A stretch of DNA of 11,421 nucleotides from NCBI GenBank assembly GCA_001557035.1, contig LSKJ01000341.1, positions 1 to 11,421 of the forward strand, written 5' to 3'. The translations under genes were made by a program, and so were the position numbers. Source of the stretch: Rhodospirillaceae bacterium CCH5-H10 (GTDB lineage Bacteria; Pseudomonadota; Alphaproteobacteria; Reyranellales; Reyranellaceae). This document shows, piece by piece, positions 1 to 6,564 of the stretch. The notes under the pieces were generated by a model, which worked only from the letters and a program-made list of their open reading frames with translations, made no database searches and was not told the DNA's origin. Every line of letters begins with the position of its first letter. The stretch's first letter is position 1.

Positions 1-1
1 G

Positions 2-3000
2 GCGCAGCTTGACGGTATCGCCGCCGGCATGCTGACCAGTTCGGACATCGTGACGATCGCAGATACGTCGGCGAAGATAAACGCACTGACAGACTCGGCC
101 ATTGCTGCACTCGCGGGCAAGGGTGTCGACAGGATTGATTCGACGGACGACGCGTTGTCGTTCACCGTGGCTAAGTATCTCGCGCTGGGCAGTGTCGCTT
201 TGACCGCGGCCGACACGATCACGTTGGCCGATACCGGCGCCAACCTCGGCACCCTCTCGGGCGCGCAGCTCGCGGCGCTGGCGGCAAAAGGCGTCGACAG
301 GATCGACGCGACGAACAATGTGTTGTCGCTGACGGTCGCGAAGCTGCAGGCGCTGGGGACGGTCGAATTGACCGATACCGACGTGGTGACGCTTGCTGAC
401 ACCGGGGCGGCGCTGGAGGCGATGTCGGTCGGTGAACTGTCGGCTCTGGCAGCCAAGGGGGTCGACAGAATCGATTCACTCACCAATGCGCTCACCTTGA
501 ACGTGGCGAAACTGCAGGCGCTGGGCACCGTGCTGCTGACGGCGGCCGATACCGTGACGCTGGCGGACACGGGGGCGAACCTCGGAACGCTGACGGCGTC
601 CGAGATTGCAGACCTTGCGGCCAGGCTGATCGACAGGGTCGACGCCACGGACAACGTGCTGACGCTCACGCTCGCCAAGTTTCAGGCGCTGGGAACCGTC
701 GCGCTGACTGCGGCGGACGTGGTCACGCTGGTCGATACCAGCGCCGTCCTGAATGCGCTCACGCCGGCCCAGATCGCGGCGCTGGCGGGGAAGGGTGTCG
801 ACCTGATCAACGCCATAGACGACGTGCTGACCCTCTCGGTGGCGCAGTACCGCGCGCTGGGCACGGTCGCGTTGACCCAGGCCGACTTCGTGACCTTGGC
901 CGACACGTCGGCAAATATCGCATCTTTGACGCCGGCCGAGAACGCTGCGCTTGCGTCTAAAGGCATCGACGAGGTCCAGAGCACGGGCGGAACGACCGTC
1001 GAGACGGCGCTGGCGAGCTACACGCTGGCCGCCGGTATCGATAACCTGACGTTCGTGGGAGACGGACCCTTCGCGGGTACCGGCAACGCCATTGCCAACA
1101 CGATTACCGGCGGCGCCTCGGGCGACACGCTGAGCGGCCTCGGCGGGAACGACACGCTGCTCGGACTCGACGGCGATGATCTGCTGATCGGCGGCTTGGG
1201 GGCCGACGTGCTGAATGGCGGCGCTGGTGGAGACTACGCCTCCTATCGCAACGCGACCGCCGGCCTCACCGTGTCGCTCGCCGACCCGTCCGCCAACACG
1301 GGCGAGGCCATTGGCGATAGCTTCATCAGCATCGAGCGTATCGAAGGGTCGGCGTTCAACGATACGCTGATCGGCGACGCCGCCGACAACACCCTGCGGG
1401 GCGGGCTCGGGGCGGATGTGCTCAATGGTGGCGCAGGCCGGGATACGGTATCGTACTTCACTGCAACCGCGGGCCTCACCGTTTCGCTGACTACACCCGG
1501 CAGCAATAGCGGCGAGGCGTCTGGCGATACCTTTGTTTCGATCGAGAATATCTCCGGCTCCGCCTTCGACGACAACCTGACCGGCGACGCCGGCGACAAC
1601 ACCTTTTTTGGCAATGGCGGTGCCGACAAGATGGACGGTGGCGCAGGCTTCGACTACGCGTCCTACCGCAATGCCACTGCCGCCGTGACGGCGTATCTCG
1701 GCGACACCGTCCACAATACCGGCGAGGCGGAAGGCGACAGCTACATTTCCATCGAGGGGCTTTCGGGCTCCAACTTCGACGATACCCTCGTCGGCGACGC
1801 GTCGAACAACTGGCTCGAGGGCGGTCTGGGCTTCGACATCCTCAACGGCGGTGCCGGTGTCGACTACGCCGCGTATTTCAACGCAACCAGCGGCGTGAGG
1901 GCATCCCTGCTTGATCCCTGGAACAACACCGGCGAGGCCGTCGACGCCTACACCTCGATCGAAGGCCTCGGTGGGTCCAGGTTCGACGACATCCTCATCG
2001 GCGATGGGCTCGACAACTATCTCCGGGGCGGCCTCGGAGCCGACTACATGGACGCCGGCAACGGCTTCGACTTCGCGGAATACTACAACGCCGCTACGGG
2101 CGTGACAGCGTCGCTGGCAAATTCTTCGGTCAACACCGGCGAGGCGGCGGGCGATACCTATGTCAGCATCGAAGGCCTGTCCGGTTCGTTGTTCAACGAT
2201 ATTCTGATCGGCAACAGCGGTGACAACTGGCTGATCGGCCTGGCAGGTGCCGACTATCTGGACGGCGGTCTCGGAAACAACGACTTCGCCGCCTACAGCA
2301 ACGCGACGGCCGCCGTGCAGGCGTCCCTTGCCAATCCGGGCACCAATACCGGCGATGCGGCTGGCGACACCTATGTGTCGATCGAATCCCTCAGCGGGAC
2401 CAGCTTCAATGACATCCTGATCGGCGACAGCGGCAATAACACACTCCGCGGCCGTCTGGGGGCGGACCAGTTGAACGGCGGCGACGGGTTCGATGTTGCT
2501 GAATACCTCAACTCCACGATCGGCCTCACGGTGACGCTGGACATCACGCTGTCGATTTCCAACACCGGCGAAGCGGCGGGAGACACCTTCATCTCGATCG
2601 AGGGTCTTTCAGGTTCGAACTTCAGCGACACCCTGGTCGGCGATTCCGGCATCAACACATTGTTTGGACGCAGTGGCGGCGACATTCTCTTCGGCGGTGC
2701 CGGCAACGACACCTTCTACGGCAACAGCGCCACTGCCGGCTTCGATGGCTCGGTTGATCGCGTGGACTACAGTCGCGTGACGGGCCTGTCGCAGGGCATC
2801 TCGGTCAACTGGCTCGCGGGCAGTGTGGTTGGCCAGGCGGGCATCATCGACACCGACTCGATGTTCCAGATCGAGGCCGTGTTCGGAACCGCCTTCGTCG
2901 ATACGTTCGATGCGACCGGCTTTACTAACCTGTCGGCCCGTGCCGGCGACTTCGGCGGCTTTCAGTTCATCCAGGGCGGTGGCGGAAACGACATCGTCAT

Positions 3001-5392
3001 CGGCAACAACAATACCGAGGTATTCTACGGCGATGCCACCAGCGGGGTGACCGTAAACCTCAGCATTACCGGCGGCGTCCATGGCGGCACGGTGACGGGC
3101 GGCGGCGTCGGCACCGACCAGGTCACGAACGTGAACAGGTTCGTCGGCTCGAACTTCAACGACACGTTCTTCGGTACGAACAACGTCGAGATCTTCGACG
3201 GCTACAATGGTGGCGACGACGTCTATCACGGCGGCGGCGGCCTCGACATCGTCGAGTTCGACGGCGGAGGCCGGGACGCCATCGACGTCAACATGGCCGC
3301 CGGCACCATCACCGGCCGCGCGCCGGGGTCCAACATCGGCAACGATACGCTGGATTCCATCGAGCGCATCCGCGGCTCGGAGTTCGCGGACCGCTACGAC
3401 GCCACCGGCTTCTCGAACCTCAGCACGAATGCCGGCTCCTCCGGCAATTTCAACCGGTTCGAAGGCCAGGGCGGCGCGGACGAGGTGATCGGCAACGGCA
3501 ACACCTACCTCGACTATTTCAACACAAGCGCCGCCATCACCGTGACGACGACCGGGCAGGGCATCGGTACGGCGACGGCCACCTACGGCAGCAACACCGC
3601 GACCGACACGTTCAGCGGTGTCGCCGCCGTCAACGGCGGCAACTCCAACGATACCTTCAATGGCGGCAGCGGCGCCGACCTGTTCTTCGGAGGAGGCGGC
3701 AACGACTTCATGAACGGCGGCGCCGGCGACGACACGCTGGAAGGCGGGGCGGGGGCCGACTCGCTGAATGGCGGCACGGGCTTCGACTACGCGCAGTACC
3801 GCAACGCGGGGGCGGCGGTGAGCCTCATCCTTGCCAGCGGCGGCTTTGCGGGCGACGCGCTTGGCGATCACTTCAACAGCATCGAAGGCGCGATCGGTAC
3901 GAACTTCAACGACACCCTGACAGGCAGCAACGTTGGCAACATCCTGGTCGGCGGCCTGGGGGCAGACACCCTGAACGGCGGCGCGGGCGACCACATGTCG
4001 TTCGACGATACCGACTACGCGTCGTACTTCACGTCCTCGGCCGGCGTGACGGTATCGATCGCCAATCCTGGCGCGAACACGGGGGAGGCGTTCGGCGACA
4101 CCTTCGCCAACATCAACGGTTTGATCGGGTCCAACTTCAATGATGTGCTGACCGGGTCCGATGTCTTCAATGATGTCTTCATCGGCGGGTTTGGCAACGA
4201 CACGCTGAACGGTATGGCCGGTACCGATCTTGCTCGCTACGACTCCGCGGTCTTCGGCATCAGCGTCACGATGGGCTCGGGTATTGTGAATGGCGGCGCC
4301 GGGCAGGATACGCTCCTGTCGATAGAAGGCATCTGGGGGTCCAACTTCGCCGACACCTACGATGCCTCGGCGTACACGGCCGGCACGCCGGGCGCGCCGT
4401 TCGACGACTTCAACTTCTTCGAGGGATTCGGCGGCACCGACACGATAGTCGGGTCGCCGACGGCTACCCCGGGCGGCATCCTCACCACGAGCATCCACTA
4501 TACGCAGGCCACCGCCGGCATCTGGGTAACCATGACCGGCGCGGCGGCAGGCAACGTGTCGGCGACCTACGGGGCCGATACCTCGGTCGACACTTTCACG
4601 AACGTGAACAGTATCGTTGGCTCGAACTTCAATGACACATTCAACGGAACCAGCGGTGCGCAATCATTCGACGGCGGAGGTGGCGGCGACGTCCTGCAGG
4701 GAGGGGCAGACAACGACTTGCTTTCCGGCGGGGACGGCAGCGATCAACTGATCGGCGGTACGGGAGATGATTTCCTCGTGGGCGGCGCCGGTGCCGATGT
4801 GTTGGATGGCGGCGATGGTATCGACATGGTTTCCTACTACGAGTATTCCCTGGGCGGAGGCGGCGTAATCGGCCTCACCGCATCGCTCGAGAATTCTTCG
4901 ATCAACACCGGCAGTGCCGCCGGCGACACTTACGTCTCGATCGAGAATCTCGCGGGAACCTTCGGGAACGACACGTTGGTGGGCAACAGCGGTAACAACA
5001 TCATCGACGGCGTCTTTGGCGCCGACTTCTTCAACGGTCGAGGCGGCCTGGATACGCTCAGGGGCCTGGGCGGCGGCGACACGTATGTCTTCGATTCGGC
5101 GATCGGCGCCGGCAACGTCGCCACGATTGACGGCTACGTGCATGGACAGGATCACTTCAACCTGGACAATGCCATCTTTACGCAACTCGGGCCCGAGGGT
5201 GGGCTCGACGCATTTACCTTCGTGAACGGTACCGCGGCTCTCGATTCGAACGATCGCATCATCTTCGACAGCACCACGGGCAACGTCATGTTCGATGCCG
5301 ACGGCTCGGGCGCAGGGGCTGCGGTGGTATTCGCGACGATGCAGAACCTGCAAGGCGGGCCGTTGAACCATACTGACTTCCTGATCGTCTGA
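2..5392 (+). CDS. Giant RTX calcium-binding repeat protein, type I secreted (5' partial)
   Basis: This is the 3' part of a gene for a large extracellular or surface protein. The frame is open from base 2, and the codons before the first ATG (base 29) read AQLDGIAAG, which matches the end of a repeat unit (AKLQALGTV). The ATG at 29 is therefore internal and the real start lies upstream. Numbered from that ATG (1787 residues): residues 1-280 are five tandem 56-residue repeats with a degenerate sixth. Glycine/aspartate nonapeptides (GGNDTLLG, DGDDLLIGG) begin near 372. Seven ~70-residue modules occupy 391-882. Divergent modules with YDATGF-like motifs and further RTX clusters (about 1211-1251 and 1549-1596) follow. 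The tail from about 1670 has DRIIFDSTTG, FDADGSGAG and a terminal DFLIV, typical of type I secretion C-termini. No cysteine was seen. In this family Ca2+ binding folds the repeats after export. The specific role (adhesion, matrix or enzyme scaffold) is unknown, and no ABC exporter gene is in view. Confidence 0.93.
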   Translation, partial: AQLDGIAAGMLTSSDIVTIADTSAKINALTDSAIAALAGKGVDRIDSTDDALSFTVAKYLALGSVALTAADTITLADTGANLGTLSGAQLAALAAKGVDRIDATNNVLSLTVAKLQALGTVELTDTDVVTLADTGAALEAMSVGELSALAAKGVDRIDSLTNALTLNVAKLQALGTVLLTAADTVTLADTGANLGTLTASEIADLAARLIDRVDATDNVLTLTLAKFQALGTVALTAADVVTLVDTSAVLNALTPAQIAALAGKGVDLINAIDDVLTLSVAQYRALGTVALTQADFVTLADTSANIASLTPAENAALASKGIDEVQSTGGTTVETALASYTLAAGIDNLTFVGDGPFAGTGNAIANTITGGASGDTLSGLGGNDTLLGLDGDDLLIGGLGADVLNGGAGGDYASYRNATAGLTVSLADPSANTGEAIGDSFISIERIEGSAFNDTLIGDAADNTLRGGLGADVLNGGAGRDTVSYFTATAGLTVSLTTPGSNSGEASGDTFVSIENISGSAFDDNLTGDAGDNTFFGNGGADKMDGGAGFDYASYRNATAAVTAYLGDTVHNTGEAEGDSYISIEGLSGSNFDDTLVGDASNNWLEGGLGFDILNGGAGVDYAAYFNATSGVRASLLDPWNNTGEAVDAYTSIEGLGGSRFDDILIGDGLDNYLRGGLGADYMDAGNGFDFAEYYNAATGVTASLANSSVNTGEAAGDTYVSIEGLSGSLFNDILIGNSGDNWLIGLAGADYLDGGLGNNDFAAYSNATAAVQASLANPGTNTGDAAGDTYVSIESLSGTSFNDILIGDSGNNTLRGRLGADQLNGGDGFDVAEYLNSTIGLTVTLDITLSISNTGEAAGDTFISIEGLSGSNFSDTLVGDSGINTLFGRSGGDILFGGAGNDTFYGNSATAGFDGSVDRVDYSRVTGLSQGISVNWLAGSVVGQAGIIDTDSMFQIEAVFGTAFVDTFDATGFTNLSARAGDFGGFQFIQGGGGNDIVIGNNNTEVFYGDATSGVTVNLSITGGVHGGTVTGGGVGTDQVTNVNRFVGSNFNDTFFGTNNVEIFDGYNGGDDVYHGGGGLDIVEFDGGGRDAIDVNMAAGTITGRAPGSNIGNDTLDSIERIRGSEFADRYDATGFSNLSTNAGSSGNFNRFEGQGGADEVIGNGNTYLDYFNTSAAITVTTTGQGIGTATATYGSNTATDTFSGVAAVNGGNSNDTFNGGSGADLFFGGGGNDFMNGGAGDDTLEGGAGADSLNGGTGFDYAQYRNAGAAVSLILASGGFAGDALGDHFNSIEGAIGTNFNDTLTGSNVGNILVGGLGADTLNGGAGDHMSFDDTDYASYFTSSAGVTVSIANPGANTGEAFGDTFANINGLIGSNFNDVLTGSDVFNDVFIGGFGNDTLNGMAGTDLARYDSAVFGISVTMGSGIVNGGAGQDTLLSIEGIWGSNFADTYDASAYTAGTPGAPFDDFNFFEGFGGTDTIVGSPTATPGGILTTSIHYTQATAGIWVTMTGAAAGNVSATYGADTSVDTFTNVNSIVGSNFNDTFNGTSGAQSFDGGGGGDVLQGGADNDLLSGGDGSDQLIGGTGDDFLVGGAGADVLDGGDGIDMVSYYEYSLGGGGVIGLTASLENSSINTGSAAGDTYVSIENLAGTFGNDTLVGNSGNNIIDGVFGADFFNGRGGLDTLRGLGGGDTYVFDSAIGAGNVATIDGYVHGQDHFNLDNAIFTQLGPEGGLDAFTFVNGTAALDSNDRIIFDSTTGNVMFDADGSGAGAAVVFATMQNLQGGPLNHTDFLIV
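29..868 (+). repeat. Five tandem 168-bp repeats (56-residue units)
   Basis: Units run 29-196, 197-364, 365-532, 533-700 and 701-868, each exactly 56 codons. A degenerate sixth starts at 869, and a further unit ends just before base 29. The protein consensus is roughly xLTxADxVTLADT, then GAxLxxL, a LAAKGVDRID stretch and VAKxQALGTV. The units differ from the RTX nonapeptides downstream. The pattern of alternating hydrophobic positions suggests a stacked solenoid, but I cannot assign a named domain. The array continues off the left edge, so the copy number is unknown. Confidence 0.92.
1199..2674 (+). repeat. Seven tandem ~210-bp RTX modules (~70-residue units)
   Basis: Residues 391-882 of the RTX protein divide into seven units of 70, 70, 70, 69, 70, 71 and 72 residues. 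Each starts with GADxLNGGAG and continues with DYASYxNAT, a hydrophobic strand, NTGEAxGDxxxSIEGLSGS and FNDTLIGD. Each unit thus pairs a calcium-binding glycine turn with a beta-rich insert. The near-constant length and differing sequence point to old tandem duplication followed by divergence, with single-residue indels in the last four units. Weaker relatives of the module recur further downstream, for example near 3760-3970 and 4770-5000. Confidence 0.9.
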
Positions 5393-5405
5393 CGTTAGAG
5401 ACGAT

Positions 5406-5433
5406 GGCCTGGACCGGATTTGCCGGTCCGGCC
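5406..5433 (+). terminator. Hairpin between the RTX gene and the next gene, no T-tract
   Basis: GGACCGG (5411-5417) pairs perfectly with CCGGTCC (5423-5429) around a 5-nt ATTTG loop. GGCC at 5406-5409 and 5430-5433 extends the stem by four pairs past a single bulged T. It begins 14 bases after the RTX stop codon. There is no run of T after it, so it is either a weak or Rho-assisted terminator, an mRNA 3'-end stabiliser, or a structure in the leader of the downstream gene, whose ribosome binding site begins four bases later. Confidence 0.5.
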
Positions 5434-5436
5434 TAC

Positions 5437-5442
5437 AGGAGG
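5437..5442 (+). promoter_or_regulatory. Shine-Dalgarno AGGAGG that sets the start at 5449
   Basis: A perfect AGGAGG lies six bases before ATG 5449. This favours 5449 over the in-frame ATG at 5404, which would add 15 residues, lacks a ribosome binding site and would place the hairpin at 5406-5433 inside the coding region. Confidence 0.8.
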
Positions 5443-5448
5443 CGTTTC

Positions 5449-5871
5449 ATGCCGTTCGCGCAAAGCAGGGCCTGGCGCACCGTAGCGGGCTTTGTCGTCG
5501 CGCCGATGATGCCGGCGCTGATCCTCGCCGCCGTGGTGCTCGCCGCCGGCGGCGATTCGCAGACGCTGGGGTATGCGGCCTTCGCCAGCTACGTCTCATA
5601 CCCTTTCGCGCTGCTGGTCGGCCTTCCGTCGTTCCTGGTCATGCGCCGCAAGCGCTGGGACGGCTGGCGTGCCTATGCGGTAGCGAGCCTCGTCCTCGGA
5701 CTCGTCTTCCTGGCAGTGTTTGCTGCTCTGGTGGGCGTGGACGGCGAAAAGGCCAACTCCGCCTGGCTGGCCCTGCTGGCCAATCTCGCTTTCCTTCTTC
5801 CGTTCGTGCTGGCCTGTGCGCTGGTATCGTCGATGGTCTTCTGGCTGGTGGTCCGGCCGGACCTTCGCTGA
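5449..5871 (+). CDS. Small four-helix membrane protein, function unknown
   Basis: The product has 140 residues and is highly hydrophobic. Four transmembrane segments are visible at about residues 11-34, 40-65, 75-97 and 104-135. The loops between helices 2 and 3 (RRKRWDGWR) are strongly basic and probably cytoplasmic by the positive-inside rule, which puts both termini on the cytoplasmic side. No catalytic motif or known transporter signature was recognised. The start is chosen for its ideal AGGAGG. It follows the RTX gene by 56 bases on the same strand, so readthrough transcription is possible, but nothing links it functionally to RTX export. A 14-base palindrome (GGTCCGGCCGGACC, 5850-5863) lies over the last codons and may contribute to a 3' hairpin. 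Confidence 0.75.
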   Translation: MPFAQSRAWRTVAGFVVAPMMPALILAAVVLAAGGDSQTLGYAAFASYVSYPFALLVGLPSFLVMRRKRWDGWRAYAVASLVLGLVFLAVFAALVGVDGEKANSAWLALLANLAFLLPFVLACALVSSMVFWLVVRPDLR

Positions 5872-5978
5872 CCCCGGGTCCGTGCCTTCGGCGATTTCAT
5901 CCGGCCATGAGAAGATGTCCATCGTGGTGCGGCCGACCGTGGCGCTAACGTTCGCTCCCTGAATAGGCGAGGTGTTCC
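5872..5978. other. Intergenic leader upstream of the selenoprotein pair
   Basis: This is the longest gap in the window (107 bases) and probably contains the promoter of the AhpD-like/GrdB-like pair. I see no convincing sigma-70 -35/-10 pair and no T-tract terminator for the preceding gene. GGTCCG (5877-5882) can pair with CGGACC at 5858-5863 across the stop codon of the membrane-protein gene, a weak candidate 3' hairpin. Confidence 0.35.
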
Positions 5979-6533
5979 ATGGCGCGGGTCAGCGAGATCG
6001 AGGAAGACGGTGGCGATCCCATCCTGAAGGCCGCCTTCGACAAGCAGCGCGAGATGTTGGGCGGCCTGCTCAATCCGACCAAGGTGATGGCGCACTGCCC
6101 GCCGATCCTGCGCGCCGCCGGCATGCTGGGCCAGTCGATCGAGCAGTCGGGACTTCTCCCCAAGGGGCTGCCTGCGCTGCTCTATGTGCGCGTCGCGACG
6201 ATCAACGGCTGTCCGTTTTGAATTGATATCAACTCCAGCCGTGTGCTGGAGACGACGGAAGGCGGGATGGAGAAGCTGGCGGACGTCACGACGTGGCGCG
6301 ACAGCACGCTCTTCAGCGAGGCCGAGCGGCTGGCGCTCGAATATGCCGAGCGTATCACCTACACCGACCGCAAGGTCGACGACGCGCTCGTCGACCAGCT
6401 CAAGCGGCACTACACCGAGGCCCAGATCGTCGAGCTGACGGCGGCCATCGCGATGGAAAACTTCCGTTCCAAGTTCAATCCCGCGCTCGGGATCGAGGCG
6501 CAGGGCTTCTGCATGGTGCCGAAACGGGATTAG
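5979..6533 (+). CDS. AhpD-like (CMD family) selenoprotein with CxxU active site; in-frame TGA at 6219
   Basis: Read through the TGA at 6219-6221, this is one 184-residue protein of the carboxymuconolactone decarboxylase/AhpD-like type. Residues 1-80 and 82-184 are in the same frame and together span the family: the N-terminal NPTKVMAHCPPILRAAG region, the LPALLYVRVATINGCPF core, then IDINSS, SEAERLALEYAERIT and the closing helices. The TGA is residue 81 in C78-P79-F80-U81, the place of the second Cys of the CxxC redox pair. AhpD relatives use this pair as a thiol/disulfide centre that reduces peroxides or partner proteins. The usual His four residues after that Cys is Asn85 here. A SECIS-like hairpin lies at 6233-6251. 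The start has GAGG six bases upstream, and the stop is TAG. The alternative is a nonsense mutation of TGC/TGT, which is less likely given the intact downstream frame and the identical situation in the next gene. The cellular substrate is unknown. Confidence 0.86.
6233..6251 (+). promoter_or_regulatory. Putative bacterial SECIS element of the AhpD-like gene
   Basis: CTCCAGC (6233-6239) pairs without mismatch with GCTGGAG (6245-6251) around loop CGTGT (6240-6244). The stem begins 11 nt after the TGA, and the loop begins 19 nt after it. Bacterial SECIS elements lie inside the coding region just downstream of UGA, with an apical loop roughly 16-37 nt away and a G at one of the first two loop positions. 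All these conditions are met. SelB would bind this loop to deliver Sec-tRNA. The bulged U known in the E. coli fdhF element is not present. Confidence 0.8.
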
Positions 6534-6564
6534 ACTGCCGACAACAATGAAGCTGGTGGAAACG

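Noticed and set aside
29..31. ATG at 29 as the true start of the RTX protein
   Set aside because: The frame continues upstream to the window edge with residues matching the end of a repeat unit, and this Met sits at the usual first position of a 56-residue repeat.
476..4663. Long minus-strand frames (476-1714 and 2609-4663) opposite the RTX gene
   Set aside because: These are antisense shadows of GC-rich Gly/Asp/Thr repeat codons. Their products are low-complexity Arg/Val/Ala/Gly sequences without recognisable domains.
5850..5863. 14-base palindrome GGTCCGGCCGGACC as an operator or attachment site
   Set aside because: It is inside the last codons of the membrane-protein gene, has no spacer and is made only of common GC-rich words; at most part of a 3' hairpin.
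6219..6221. TGA as a plain nonsense mutation or sequencing error (pseudogene)
   Set aside because: The only lesion is a TGA exactly at a redox cysteine, the frame downstream is intact, a SECIS-like hairpin follows, and the next gene shows the same arrangement. Not formally excluded without selenium genes in view.
6243..6533. Separate small gene starting at GTG 6243
   Set aside because: It begins inside the hairpin stem-loop, lacks a ribosome site and is the C-terminal half of the AhpD-like protein.
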